A stretch of 64,000 nucleotides of DNA from Effrenium voratum (lineage: Eukaryota > Sar > Dinophyceae > Suessiales > Symbiodiniaceae): positions 432,980 to 496,979 of the forward strand of contig CAUJNA010002135.1 in the NCBI GenBank assembly GCA_963377175.1. The letters run 5' to 3'. Below the pieces are notes generated by a model. The model was not told the origin of the DNA and made no database searches. It was given only the letters and a program-made list of their open reading frames with translations. The position numbers were made by a program, and so were the translations under genes. This document shows positions 18,900 to 29,479 of the stretch, piece by piece (within the stretch, counting starts at the first letter, position 1; each line of letters starts with the position of its first letter).

Positions 18900-20080
18900 G
18901 TGTATTTGTTTGTTTTGAAGGTTTGCCTTTTGGGGGCGGCCCACCAGAGTACCCTCAACAGGAACACACATAGGTGGATTGTTTTCTGTTGTTTTTTTTT
19001 GGGAGGGGTTGCTGCTTTTTTGAGCATCCCAACAGAGTGGGGTGTATTTTTTTGTTTTGTTTTTGCCTTTGGGGATGGGGGGGCACGTGTTCTGATTGTT
19101 TTGCGTGTTTCGCCAACACAGCTTGAAACTTGATTAGCTATGATCATTGTAAAACACCCGATTTGACTATTGCTGCTTTTTTGAACGACCCAACAGAGTA
19201 CCCTCAAAAAGAACACACATAGGGAGACACCAAAATGATTGATGGACATGTTCTTTGATTCCCTTTGCAACCGTACCAAAATGGGCACCGAGTGTCAAAC
19301 AAAGAAACCACACCCAAAGGTCTTTGTGCAACGCAGCCAGTTGGCTGCTACCTGGCTGTCGGCTTCTTTGAGCTCGCACGTTTGTTTTGTTTTTGTGCAA
19401 CGCACCCAGGTTGCTGACACACACACACACACACCCGGGCAGAAAAACAACCGGGTGGTGTCATGTGTTTGGTCCTTTAAACGTTCAATGTGCTTCTCCT
19501 TCGACCCTTAAAATTACACGCGCAAGCATGTAAAGACAGAACAGTTCGACCAGTTGCGCGCTCGAGGTCCAAGCTTGCGATACGGCAGAAGGTGCGGGGC
19601 TCCAGTTGCGGGTGTTCCTCAAAATCGGGTTGCCCCATTTTTGTGGATGGCTTTCCGAGCCAAAAATAAACCAGAAATCGGTTGAGAAACACCCCCTTTC
19701 AACTTCTAGGGTTTGTTCAACTTCTTTTTAGAGGAGGGTTTCTCTCAATCAACCAGCCGAGTGGCCAATCAAGACCAGAACCTCCGGCACCCTGGCGTTT
19801 TCGGTGTCCTCTAGTTGATGGAGTCTGTCGGTTTGTTTCTTTCGGACAGCCTTTGTTGGCTGGTTCCTCAGTGGGTGGCTTCTCTATTTTTCAGTTTTTT
19901 CTTTGGAGTTTGGAGGGGGTGGGCTCACCATTGAAATCAACTACTCAAAACTAGCACCCCGCAGCAATTTATTTTTGCCATATCCAAAAATTCCAAGTAC
20001 TGGCCAAAAGGTAACTAAAGTGGTTAGATTCCGCACTAAAACCAAGTTAACACCCCCCATATTTTGCAAATAGGGTATTA
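18900..20080. other. Region of local direct repeats, no clear exon
   Basis: GAACACACATAGG occurs at about 18962 and 19211, and TTGCTGCTTTTTTGA at about 19009 and 19171. GTGCAACGCA occurs twice near 19325 and 19394. An (AC)n tract lies at 19420-19433. Confidence 0.55.
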
Positions 20081-20184
20081 ATCTTATTCGTCTTGGGTCC
20101 ACATTACTATACCAGGCTTGATTCTTGGCAGACCATCCGTAGGGAATCCTTTTGTCCTGCCCCTTCACGCGAGTCTGACCGCAG

Positions 20185-20397
20185 GGTGTCACGGACGACA
20201 CGGTGCAAGGTGTGCCGACCTGGGCGTACAAGGACATCCGAAGCGAAGCCGAAGATGAATTTCATGGCCTTCCATTTGGTTAAGTTTTTTCCCTGTTGGT
20301 TTCAAAGAGAATCGATTTATCACTACTGGAAATATGTTTTGTTTTTTTTTCCAGGGGACGAAAAAACAAATGGAGATGCCCTAGGCGCCCCTTGAAG
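20185..20397 (+). CDS. 3' coding end split by element C2, unknown acidic protein
   Basis: Acceptor CTGACCGCAG, then GVTDDTVQGVPTWAYKDIRS and EAEDEFH with G/C-ending codons, running to the edge of C2. Removing C2 and one ATGSC copy continues ALGAP and a TGA stop at about 20395. The short tail after C2 means this is presumably the protein C-terminus. Confidence 0.5.
20269..20374 (+). mobile_element. Family C element C2
   Basis: CTTCCATTTGGTTAAG to AACAAATGGAG, core CCCTGTTGGTTTCAAAG and ACTACTGGAAATAT; near-TSD ATGGC/ATGCC. Confidence 0.85.
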
Positions 20398-20451
20398 AGG
20401 TGCAGCCCCCTAGGAGCCCTCGAATGAGGTCTTGGTCGGCCTGGGCTAGGG

Positions 20452-20619
20452 ATGTGGCGGATCCCATTTTGGTTGGTAGGTGCACCAAGAAAAACATGGG
20501 ATCCCATTTTGGTTGGATTGGGTGAATTCACCACCCATTTTAGGCTTCCTATTTTAGTGGTTGGATTGGTTGATGTTCACTGGGGGCTAACCGATTTGGA
20601 TTTTAACCCATGGCCACGG
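20452..20619 (+). mobile_element. Family E element E3, expanded
   Basis: GGATCCCATTTTGG occurs twice, then CACCACCCATTTTAGGC and TTTTAACCCATGGCC. Confidence 0.82.
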
Positions 20620-21084
20620 GTCTTGGGCCTGGGCTTCTGGGCTTCTAGGCTTCTAGGCACCATCGCGGGTGTTTCAACAATTCATGCGGGGGTGCATCTC
20701 CGGTGCGACATGGATTTCGTTGTGAGAAGCAAAAAAACACCATTTGGGGAACATGCAACAATTCAGGGGGGTTCCATGTCTCGTGCGAAATGGGTTTTGT
20801 CCAGATATGAAGCGTATAGTTTTCCCATTGAGTTGGGGAACATACAACTTGTTAAGGCCGAACACGTGAGTGATGATCAGCTTTTTTTGGCCTAGCTCAG
20901 GTCAATTGGTTTGCCAGCCGAGGTAGCCTTTGGGGCCCTTGCTATTTGAGTAGAGCGAAGGGAAACCAACAGGATTCAAGTAATGTTGACCCTGGATTAA
21001 TAAACCCCTGTTTATTAATATGGGTGTCCCTGGTTTTAGTGGGGATTCAGACCATGGAGGGGCCCCCACCCCCATATTTTCATA

Positions 21085-21180
21085 AACAGGTTGGTGGTTT
21101 GGAGCCCTTTGGCTTGGGGAGAACCCTTGCTTCTTGCAGAAGGTAAACGGGAAACCACTCCAGGCCCTAGCCTCCAAACC
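21085..21180. mobile_element. Family K element K3
   Basis: GGTTGGTGGTTTGGAGCCC and CCTAGCCTCCAAACCATC arms. Confidence 0.65.
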
Positions 21181-21754
21181 ATCGGTATGTGCCAACACCC
21201 CCAAAATGGCTCTGGTGTTCCTCATTGGTTCCCCTGAGACACACGAGCTTTTCGGGTAGCCTCAAGCACTCTTGAGAGTTCGACTGGGATCGCCCGTCAG
21301 GGTTGGGCCATAGTATGCGCAAGCCACCACTGTTGAAACAGCATCCTGCTGGTTTCCCTTCGATTGGTGGTTTGGACCCAAGTTTTACCTGCGGGTGTGT
21401 TGCTTCCTTCAGGGCCCGAATAAGGGTCGCTACGGGTTCTTTCCATTGGAGTGCCCATCAAAGCTGCATTGTGCCCCAACTGAATGTTGAGCTGAAAAGG
21501 GGGGGTTCCCTTGGGTTTTCGCCTCGAAGCATCCAACAAGTGCCCCCCACTATTTTGCGACACCCCTATGTGGGTTGTGAGGGATAGCATCAGAACCACC
21601 ATACAAAGCGGGCACCACTGGGCAACAGAGTTTGGGTTCCGGTGCTTTGGTTTTCTTTGGGTGAAGTGGTTGTGCTGGTGTCCATGGGAGAAGAGGAGCC
21701 CAAAAATGGCCTTGGTCCTTTTGGCTTCTCTTTGAGAAGACAAAAGAAGGGGAC

Positions 21755-21890
21755 CCTCAAAAAAGACGGAAGACCGTTGAGCGCGTTGCGAAGCTTTTGG
21801 CTCAATCGCATGATATTTCATGCAGACTTGATCCCACATCTTCAAAGCAGCCATGCTGAGACACACCGAAAGGAGCATGAGCTGTGTTAA
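21755..21890 (+). CDS. Possible terminal exon, unknown
   Basis: Two overlapping plus frames are plausible: KTVERVAKLLAQSHDISC (high G/C third positions, up to 21826) and ALRSFWLNRMIFHADLIPHL running to a TAA at 21888. A 193-codon minus-strand frame (21297-21878) overlaps. Strand and frame are uncertain. Confidence 0.28.
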
Positions 21891-22222
21891 GCAGATTTAA
21901 AGCCTGACTGTGCACGTGGGTCCAATGGGTCTTGAGACATACACTCCTTATCGCCAGAGAAGGCGCGCCTTACTCGTCATTGCGCAATGCAATGACGGAG
22001 TTCAATTTCCTAAGGCGCAGAGTTGTCGCGGCTGTTTCCCATGGGACTGTTGTCAATCTTTCGGCTCTGATTGAAAATATGGGTGTGTTGTTTTGAAGGT
22101 TGGACCCTCAAAATTACGGCGTTCCTTTGGTTTCCCCTCTAAAAATCACAAGAATGGGGCACCTCAAACAAACAGACACCCATGGAAGCCCTGCTCCTTG
22201 GAACCATTAGTTGTGAAGGGGT

Positions 22223-22504
22223 ATGGGGCCAGCGGGGGAGAAGCATGGGCCAGATTGGCTAACTTGCCCAGTGAGAAATCGAAGAAATAGTTCTGAGCAG
22301 TTTGAAAGTTGGGGTGCAGGGAGCCCTTCTAATCCCATTTCGCTCGTGGATTGCTTGGATTCCCTTCGGAGACACAGCCATGATCCTGTGTCGAAATATG
22401 TGGTCTTCTCTGGTCGAGGGGCTCGTGACACAGGATCAAAACAACCATCAAATGCATGGGATGTCTTGCCAAGTTTCAGATTCCAACTTGCTAGCTGCGT
22501 ATGA
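22223..22504 (+). CDS. Possible terminal exon, unknown
   Basis: Open frame reading DWLTCPVRNRRNSSEQFESW and LVDCLDSLRRHSHDPVSKYV, ending TGA at 22502. A 12-bp inverted repeat (TGATCCTGTGTC and GACACAGGATCA) lies inside at 22381-22438, so part may be an inserted hairpin. Unknown function. Confidence 0.3.
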   Translation: MGPAGEKHGPDWLTCPVRNRRNSSEQFESWGAGSPSNPISLVDCLDSLRRHSHDPVSKYVVFSGRGARDTGSKQPSNAWDVLPSFRFQLASCV

Positions 22505-22520
22505 CTGATGAGTTACCCTC

Positions 22521-22830
22521 ATGGAACCCACCAGAAGGTCTCTGCTGTGGGCAGAATCCATTTCGCACCGCAACCACCGATCGCAGCGGGATTTTGTCCA
22601 TGGGGACATGGTAAGGCGTCTAGAAATCCAGGGCCTCAGGACGCTCTGCTGCTCTTGGCATGTGTTCAGTTGCGTTGTGTTCTTGTATGTTTGGTCCTGT
22701 TCATGTTTAATGGGCCGCAACAAAACAACAGCCAGTGTTTTGCTCATATGCCAAAGGAATTTCGTGGCAAGGCCGCGAGCCAATCTCGGTGTCCAAGTCA
22801 TGAAGGAAGTGCGAATCAATTCAAATTACG
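22521..22830 (+). CDS. Exon ending at element B3, unknown
   Basis: Open frame whose 3' portion reads CQRNFVARPRANLGVQVMKE and then VRINSNY, abutting B3. Removal of B3 and one TA joins it to a frame open for a further 49 codons, though that part overlaps a family K remnant. Alternatively GCGGAG followed by GCTCC could serve as a GC donor inside the B3 end. Confidence 0.35.
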
Positions 22831-22952
22831 CGGAGGCTCCAATTCGACTGATTTAGGGCCTTCAAACAACCTGGTTTTGAGACCGCCAACCAACTCCCGG
22901 GTGTCTAATGGAGGGGTCGTGTCTTCCATTGAAAGCCCCAGGAGCCTGTGGG
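22829..22952 (+). mobile_element. Family B element B3
   Basis: GGAGGCTCCAATTCGACTGA to AAGCCCCAGGAGCCTGTGGG; flanking TA on both sides. Confidence 0.88.
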
Positions 22953-23518
22953 TACCCTATTTGGATTTGTCTCATGAGGCCAAGTGAAAACCGGTTGCCG
23001 CTAGAGGGTAAATGGTCGGAACTGCCCCCCAAAACACCACCAAACCGATTCGGCTCCAAAGTGGAAGCAATTCGCGAATCAACAGGTCGGGGATAGGCGT
23101 ACCGACTTGGTGCACTCAAGCGAGATCCCAGATACTCAGTATAGTATAGATTGAAATCCTTCACAGTTCACGTTTTAGCTTTTTAACGCGTTTCTTGGCG
23201 TCCTAAACCAGGAAGGATTAGGTTCCTACACCCTCGGGGGTCGCTTTTTTATGTTTCCCAAGGGCCCAGAAGGCAAACCCCTCTGGAAAACAAGCACTTA
23301 CCCTGACACCTACCCTGACACCTAAACCCCCTCCCCCTGGCCTCCAAACCTCCCAGACTACAATTCAAGTTGGGATTCGTCCGATTCGTCCCCAGATTCC
23401 TGTCAAACCCTGCACATCTTTCAGGTAGCAGCACCCAAGTCCCTCCACAAATCCCTCCAACAATGCTTTGCATTACGTAGGGTTTGCGCACGTAGTATTT
23501 GACTCCCCAGTTTTTGAC

Positions 23519-23614
23519 TACCTACAGTCTCCATGACCCTCAAAAAATGCTTGGTCATGACCTAAAGTGGTGTCATGGACCCATCTTTAAACGGTCACAA
23601 GGAGACCCCAGGTA
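23519..23614. mobile_element. Family M element M2
   Basis: TACCTACAGTCTCCATGACC and GGAGACCCCAGGTA arms; near-TSD TGAC/TGAA. Confidence 0.82.
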
Positions 23615-23631
23615 TGAAGCATGTGAATTTC

Positions 23632-23775
23632 CACCGGGATCCGCACGAAAGCGGAGCGCGCCCAGCCGTCGCTCCGAAATCTCGCTCCCAGCGCCTGGGG
23701 CATCGAGCTGAGCGATGCCTCTAAACAGGAGATCTCTCAGCAGGCGACTGGATCTGAGAGGAGTTGGGTGGTCCC
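23632..23775 (+). CDS. Exon after M2, unknown
   Basis: Very high G/C third positions in the frame reading IRTKAERAQPSLRNLAPSAW and GIELSDASKQEISQQATGSE. Both other frames are also open here, so the frame rests on codon composition. No boundaries assigned with confidence. Confidence 0.42.
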
Positions 23776-23825
23776 AGGGGTCAACCGACCCGCAGGTTTG
23801 GAAGAAAGACCCACCCCAATGTGCT

Positions 23826-23826
<1 letters not shown>

Positions 23827-23856
<30 letters not shown>
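23827..23856. repeat. Poly-T tract, 30 bp
   Basis: Uninterrupted T run followed by AAATATG. Confidence 0.97.
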
Positions 23857-23860
<4 letters not shown>

Positions 23861-24379
23861 ATGATTATGATTGAAGAAGAAAACACCGTTGAAAGAGTAG
23901 CAAGGGCGCAATTTAGGTGATGACTCTTTGGGTAAAGAATTGTTGCTATGAACCCAACCATTGTTTCAAGGGTGGCCTGGCAGGGTCCTTTGGGATTCCC
24001 ATGTTCAGGGGCCCCTAAAAGGTCCACTTTTAACTGTTTCTATTTCCGTAAAGTTGAGCCAACTTCTCGGGTCAGGTTCAAAGAATCCGGGGGTTTTGGC
24101 CATTTGAGTGACTCACTCTACTCTGACCCGAGCTCCTTGATTTGGAGCATTTGGGTGGAAGACTTGGGACTTTTTGGCCGACCAGTGAGAATTTGATCGG
24201 TGTCCTGTGGTTTTACGGGGTTTCCGAGGCATATTAGTTGAAGTAACCTTTGGTTGTACAAGGAACCTCCAAAACTGACGATTTCAATGGACAACGCTCA
24301 ACTTTTTACTTGGGGAAATCCAGTGACCCCTGTTTTACACCCTTACGGCCCTGCTTTTCTGTTACAACTGTTTTTGGCG

Positions 24380-24562
24380 TCGTCACAACATGGGCAACGG
24401 GTTTGTTGGTGGGGAATTGATGGTGGAATGTTCATGCACTGCGTTGGGCTGCGGGACGTCCAGCAGGACCGTTGTTTTTTTTGCGTGCCGGCGAAAAGCG
24501 CTGGTTGGCATCCCAAGGAGCAAGTCAGCAAATTGAAGGCCTGGCGCGGCTTCCTCTTATAA
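24380..24562 (+). CDS. Terminal exon, unknown
   Basis: Frame ending TAA at 24560-24562, with a codon-biased 3' part VPAKSAGWHPKEQVSKLKAW. The 5' part is Cys/His-containing (MHCVGLRDVQQDRCFFC). The exon start is unclear. Confidence 0.38.
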   Translation, partial: SSQHGQRVCWWGIDGGMFMHCVGLRDVQQDRCFFCVPAKSAGWHPKEQVSKLKAWRGFLL

Positions 24563-24774
24563 GTCGTTTCTTATTTCTCGTTGTTTGTTTGAAGGGAAAG
24601 GCCATTTTGTCAGGTACTCTGGATGGACATGTTTTTGCGCCTTGTGAACGAAGATCTGGTAGAACCACCTAACTGCAGGGCTTTGTCGATATGGAAGGGG
24701 CATCAAGCTTTTGGAGGCCTTCCATTGGGCCAACATTGGTTTCCCCTTCAATCAGGAAACTCAGGTAACCCACT

Positions 24775-24885
24775 GATTGGTTTGGAGCCCGGTTTGGAGC
24801 CCGGAGTTGAACCCCTGTTGTTGTTCTTGGGTAAATGGTTGAAATCACCCCAGAACACCACAACCGATTCGGCTCCAAACCAATG
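24775..24885. mobile_element. Family K element K4
   Basis: ATTGGTTTGGAGCCCGGTTT and CGATTCGGCTCCAAACCAAT form long inverted ends. Confidence 0.78.
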
Positions 24886-25021
24886 AGTGACCACCAATGA
24901 GTGGCCTAGCTGAATAAACCCGTGCCACCTCCGACAAAGAACAACAGCTCAACTTTGGCTTTCGGCCTTCGGCTTTCGGCTTTCGGCGTGCTGCCAGCGC
25001 TAGGCGAACTCTTTGAGTAAG

Positions 25022-25120
25022 AAGGATATCGAGGAGTACATCAAGGCACGGAACCGAATCGATTTCTGGCTTGGGCACATTTGCGTCCTTTCAAGTTGTG
25101 AAGATGTCCTTGTTGGTCGT
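25022..25120 (+). CDS. Short exon, unknown
   Basis: After AG (TTTGAGTAAG), a codon-biased stretch reads KDIEEYIKARNRIDFWLGH. The frame stays open to about 25131. Looks like an amphipathic helix; too short to classify. Confidence 0.4.
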
Positions 25121-25495
25121 GGTGGGAAAACATGATGACGATTCGTGGTTCATCATCTACCAGAGGAATCAATCTATTTTCAACCCAAAGGACTATGCTT
25201 GAACATCTTTGAACTGTTGGGCCTGTCGATTGAGACTCGCATGTGCCGCTCTACCGGTCGATTCCTTGGGACACACTGAAACCCGCAGCCTTCCGAGACG
25301 TCGAAGGTGCAATTTGGAAATGCCGACCCTTGAGGTGACCATGGGCTGAAGGTTCCCTTCATCGAGCTGCAAAGACAAACCCTTTCCGATGGAAACCCAC
25401 TGGGTGTCGTTGACACCTGTGCAAGGTGTGAGCAGAAAGACTGGGTCCAGCTCAGCTGATTGCTTCAGTCAGCTTCTCGCGTCTTCGAGCCATAT

Positions 25496-25624
25496 GGCTG
25501 TGGTTGTCAAAACCGTTTTGGGATCCCATTTTGGTTTTCGGTGCACCACCCGTTTTAGTCCATTTTAGCGGGGATTCGTTGATGTTCACTGGGGGCTAAC
25601 CGATTTGGGTTTTGACCCATGGCC
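25496..25624 (+). mobile_element. Family E element E4
   Basis: GGCTGTGGTTGTCAAAACCG to GGTTTTGACCCATGGCC; exact TSD ATAT at 25492-25495 and 25625-25628. Confidence 0.92.
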
Positions 25625-25628
25625 ATAT

Positions 25629-26190
25629 GTCACTCGGAAGGTTGCCCTGTGGTTGCCTACTCGATGCCCACTTCTTCCATGCGATGATGTCAACCCCTGA
25701 CCAAAGGGAGAGATTCATTCTGGACAATCCGTTTCACACTATACCTAAAACATGTAGGTGTTTGTTGTAGGGGATAATATGGGTTAGTTATGTCCTTTTT
25801 TGTAAGGTATCCTGTTGGGCGTGTTGTAAAGGCAACACTAAAGGGCCTCCATGGGATCCTGACAAACATTCTCAAGATGATGAGCGCGCTGCTTCAGCCC
25901 CCTGCAAATGTTCGATTGCTCAGGGTTCCTCCGTTTCTTTCGGAACCTCCGAAAGTTGCAGCTTCAAGGTCAATCATTTGTAAATTGCAAACTTTTATGG
26001 GGGAATCCAGGTACCCCTGAATTTCCATGTGTGCGTTTGTTTGGTTAGAAAGTCGTTCCCCCAATCACATTCACACGTCATCCTATGTGTCCCATCATCG
26101 CGGTTCCGTGGTCGGGAGGGGGGACGACCCGACTCATGGTCGAATGTTTTTGGGTAGCACACCTTGAGATTGGTCCATAAAACGACGCTG
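25629..26190. other. Stretch without supported genes
   Basis: Contains TTCGGAACCTCCGAAAGTTG and GGGGGAATCCAGGTACCCC (25930-26017), related to sequence at 24262-24330 and 56812-56900: a probable further dispersed element family. Confidence 0.35.
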
Positions 26191-26192
26191 TT

Positions 26193-26835
26193 TTATCCCA
26201 AAGCCCTGCCAACACTTTGGTTCATGGGCACAAAGCGCCTGTGTCTGATGCCCGTAGGGCAACATGTATGCTGAAGAAGCCCCTGCCACGCCAGTTGCAG
26301 CACAGCCAGTCCCCTAGGCTTCCTTGCCCCCATAAAAAGATGGCAACTTGGGGCCCAATTTGAATGACACTTTGTTACGACGTGAGTTAAATGGTCCTTT
26401 GAACATCTTTGAACCCTGGGGTCCCCAGTTTTTTTGTTGCCCCATTGTAGTCTAGATCCCCCAATAACCTTTCACCAACTTGTTTGGGGGACAAATTCCC
26501 CCAAAATAGACTACAGAGAAAGTTGGTAGCCTTATTCTAACCTCTCTACTGGAGGACCTAGCCACCAAACGTTGTTCAACAGTCCTTTGAAATACATTCC
26601 CAGACCCTGGGAATCCAAAGCCGGGTCCCTGGATTTTTGGTTGATTTGTTGCTCCCATCGTAGTGGTGGCCCGCCCGAAAAATTATCCGGGCGCTTCTGA
26701 GACTTCCGGGTGCTGTCGGCGTCGTTTCGGCCGACGTCCAACGACGTCGCAGGACTCGGACCTGCGGAAGTTGAAGCACGGCACCTTGTTGCCCAAGGAG
26801 ACGGGATGAGACGGCGGCTTATTCGATGGGTACAT
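26193..26835 (-). CDS. Minus-strand gene split by element A7, unknown
   Basis: Upstream exon (about 26835 down to 26562) has G/C-ending codons, reading LDVGRNDADSTRKSQKRPDN and DPALDSQGLGMYFKGLLNNV. It belongs to the longest minus-strand open frame of the window (237 codons). Removing A7 and one 4-bp flank continues WGNKKTGDPRVQRCSKDHL for about 85 codons to a TAA at 26193. Other frames after A7 are open too, so the continuation is tentative. An overlapping plus-strand frame (DSDLRKLKHGTLLPKETG, ending at 26808) is the alternative. Confidence 0.38.
26452..26561 (+). mobile_element. Family A element A7
   Basis: CTAGATCCCCCAATAA (GT changed to AT) and an intact right TIR; flanks TAGT/CCAC, no TSD. 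Confidence 0.9.
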
Positions 26836-27557
26836 GCGCCACCGGAAAAAAATAAGCACCGAAAGGGCCTGGCCAAGAGGGACGTAGTCTTTCTACAGGG
26901 GTCCTTTTGCACTTCCATGTTAGCTGGTGGGAGGGTTAAAATGCAAATGGGGTGTGTCGTTTTGTGAAGGCTGGACCTTCTACTGGTCCAACGAATTTGT
27001 GGTTGTTGCTTTTGGGACTTTTGGGATCCCTTTAAACCCCCCAAACGTGGGGTGCCATCAAGAATATATTTTTTCGTGCCTTGGTTTTGGTTCTGCTCAT
27101 TTTTGGTGGCTGCGGAGAGCAAGTTGCCTTTGCTCACATGGATTGGAAGGATCGATACTGGGGGGTGTGCTCCGTCCTGAACCCAATTTGACCTGTTTTT
27201 ACCTGTCGCCTTTTTGGTTTTGCATCTGTTTGCTTTGGGATGCAAACCGCCACCAAACCAATGGCTAGGTTCATATTCGATGTTTACCTAAGGATTGTCA
27301 TCGTCCAGATTGGGTCCCCTTGGGCCATTCTTTCAACGGGGGAAAACAAACCCTAGCGTGTCCCTTTCGCTCTGCGTGTCATTCGCTAGGCACAGCACAG
27401 CGAACACAAGAAGTTCAGTTCCTTTGATACGATGAGTCATTGCTTGCAAGTTCAAGAATCTGGAAAGTGAGTTCTGAAGTTCACAGGAGCTCACGCGACT
27501 CTCCTCCGGAACGATCCCGCACCTTGGCTTAGAGCGATCGGGTTCCGTGCTTCGGGT

Positions 27558-27835
27558 TTAGTCCTCGCTTGCGGCAGGCATGGCTTTCTTGGGAGCATTC
27601 TCCAGATGCGATGCTTTTGTAAAGTATACTTTTGGGGCCTTAGGGTGGAGCTGGAGGGTTTGTGTTTCCACCTCAGAAAGGAAATACTTCAGGATCTCTG
27701 TTTCTCTCTCAAGGGCCTCTGCACTTTGAGAGTGTTTGTTTCGGGTTAAGGGCACCATCTCCCGGAGTGGTTTTTGGGGTTGTTTAGGAGCTTCGAGGAT
27801 ACCAAAAGTAGCTGGTTGCTTTTCACAGCCACCCT
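27558..27835 (-). CDS. Minus-strand terminal exon, charged protein
   Basis: Part of a 193-codon minus-strand frame. The 3' portion reads KPLREMVPLTRNKHSQSAEA, then LERETEILKYFLSEVETQTL, and ends KKAMPAASED with TAG at 27558. The sequence is typical of a soluble helical protein. The 5' portion (27900-27970) is a CCAAACCCATC-type repeat resembling a family K end and is probably intronic. No family recognised. Confidence 0.5.
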
Positions 27836-27914
27836 CGAAAGAAGGGTCCCTAGAAAGATCCCTGAAAAGATCCGATTCAAGCAGAAGGATCCCCAGAAAG
27901 AAATGCCAAGTTAC

Positions 27915-27972
27915 CCCAAGTGACCAATCCAAACCAATCCAAACCCATCCAAACCCATCCAAACCACCAAGG
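27915..27972. repeat. Tandem CCAAACC[A/C]AT repeat, family K end
   Basis: Four to five 10-11 bp units ending CCAAACCACCAAG, like the right end of K5. Confidence 0.7.
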
Positions 27973-28359
27973 CGATTTGGCACTTCCCGTGTGTCACCTG
28001 AAAAAAGCAACACGGCTACCCATAAGGGCGCGACCAAATGCCTACCTTCTGAGCTCTTTGAAGCAAATGCTGCCCAATACGTGGATGGATGAGTGTGTCT
28101 TTTTCTGGAGGGTACCCGTTTGGGTTGGTTTAGCGACAAACCAAAAGGACACCGAAATTCACTTTGGGGATCCCGCTTACTTTAACACCCACATACAAAC
28201 GTATATTTTTATATAGACATTACGTATTCACGTAGGCATGGATTCATATTTGGCTAGGTCAACCAATCAGAAATCCTATGGTTGGCAAGGGCCCCGCAAT
28301 AGGGCCAATCCCAATCCCAATAGAGGCTAACGGCAACAAATAGGGTCTATTACGGGCTA

Positions 28360-28461
28360 CTAGGTCCCCCAGTGTTTACCCTTTTTGGGGGGAGGTTTCC
28401 CCCAAAATAGACTACAGAAAAAAGGCGTAGCCTTATTCAACCTCACTACTGAAGGACCTAG
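28360..28461 (+). mobile_element. Family A element A8
   Basis: CTAGGTCCCCCAGTGTTTAC to CTACTGAAGGACCTAG; exact TSD GCTA. Confidence 0.92.
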
Positions 28462-29089
28462 GCTAAGGGTCTGACCATGGGGGCCCCCTCTCGGGCCCCT
28501 GACAACAGGCAAGCTGTGGCTTCATTTCGCAGTTCGATCCAGGCCTGGGCAGTACCTGGTTCAGCTGCAGAAGGCGTTGGCGTTTTTTTCGGCCGGGCTC
28601 GGTTCCCGTAGGCTGTCCTTTTTGTTGTTTTTTTGCTAGAAGAATAGAGGGCGATTCCTGGTTTGCCTGGTGGTTTGATCATACCAGGGCCATCTATTTC
28701 CCCTATAAGGACACCTATGTCGTCGGTTCCATTTGTGAACCAGAAGGAGAACCGTTGGACGTGCGAAACTCCAAGAAAAGACTCCCAGGCGCTTGGTTGG
28801 TTTGGATTGGTTGGATTTGGATTTAAACCTCTGGTTCTGGTAGATGGTAAGTGAGACGCCAGCCCCAAAAAACCAAACCGCCAAGCCAAACTACAGTTTC
28901 AACTTGTTTGGGAGGGGGCCGGGGGTGTCCCCACAAACACAACTATACAAAGCAGAGGTTGCCGATTCTTTCTTCCCATGGAAATCTACTGGGACCCCGT
29001 TGGTGGCTTCCAGACTTCAACTGACCAAACCGCAACAAACCAACAAACAACTCACTTCTTGTTGGTTACTTTATTATCATGATGATTAG
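28462..29089 (+). CDS. Three-exon chain split by D3 and K5, unknown protein
   Basis: Exon 1 (28462-28609, right after A8) includes TMGAPSRAPDNRQAVASFRS. D3 follows. Exon 2 (28724-28791) reads VPFVNQKENRWTCETPRKD. K5 follows. Exon 3 (28886-29089) reads PNYSFNLFGRGPGVSPQTQL and YKAEVADSFFPWKSTGTPL, ending TAG. All three join in one phase when D3 (with one CGT) and K5 are removed, about 138 codons. K5 could also be a GC-AG intron (CCCAG, then GCGCTTGG, ending CCAAG), which keeps the same frame. Upstream, A8 removal extends the frame only five codons. No family recognised. Confidence 0.52.
28610..28720 (+). mobile_element. Family D element D3
   Basis: AGGCTGTCCTTTTTG and AAGGACACCTATGT ends, core AGAGGGCGATTCCTGGTTTG; CGT on both sides. 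Confidence 0.85.
28792..28885 (+). mobile_element. Family K element K5
   Basis: CTTGGTTGGTTTGGATTGG and CCAAACCGCCAAG are complementary ends. Confidence 0.78.
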
Positions 29090-29100
29090 TTGTTGTTTCT

Positions 29101-29463
29101 GTGTGTGTGAGAGTGTCCAAAGAATGTGACCCCCCCGCCCCCCAAGACAAACCAAGAGAAAAAAAGGAAAGAACAACAACAAAACACAACAGCATGGGTG
29201 GCTTCGCTGCAGATTCCCTTTCAACACGAAAACCGATCAATCATTGGGAAACAGACCGTCATTCATTCCGAGTGTTGTCATTGATTCTGAGTCTGATTTG
29301 TTTTGCAGGGTGTCACCGAGCCTTGACGCCGCAACTGTACCGTCACCAGGGTTGCGCTGTTGTTCTTCTTCGTTTGCTCGGTTCTGCTCATCTTGATTGG
29401 GTGCCAAGGACAACATGCGACCAAACCTCGGCCGGTCCCGGGTCCTCAAACAGGCCCGTTTGA
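29101..29463 (+). CDS. Possible coding frame, unknown
   Basis: A 120-codon open frame: Lys/Thr-rich start (PREKKERTTTKHNSMGGFAA), a hydrophobic segment (FRVLSLILSLICFAGC) and a Ser/Pro end. Third-position bias is weak. It begins just after the stop of the preceding chain, so it would be a separate gene or 3' flank. Confidence 0.25.
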   Translation: MCVRVSKECDPPAPQDKPREKKERTTTKHNSMGGFAADSLSTRKPINHWETDRHSFRVLSLILSLICFAGCHRALTPQLYRHQGCAVVLLRLLGSAHLDWVPRTTCDQTSAGPGSSNRPV

Positions 29464-29479
29464 GGTCCAAACCTTCCAA

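Noticed and set aside
22980..23096. Continuation of the B3-joined frame for 49 codons as native protein
   Set aside because: The stretch overlaps a family K remnant (CCGATTCGGCTCCAAA), so much of it is element-derived.
28462..28612. TAG at the exon 1 border (CCCGTAG) as the true stop codon of a one-exon gene
   Set aside because: Possible, but the in-phase continuation through two further exons after D3 and K5 is the more economical reading.
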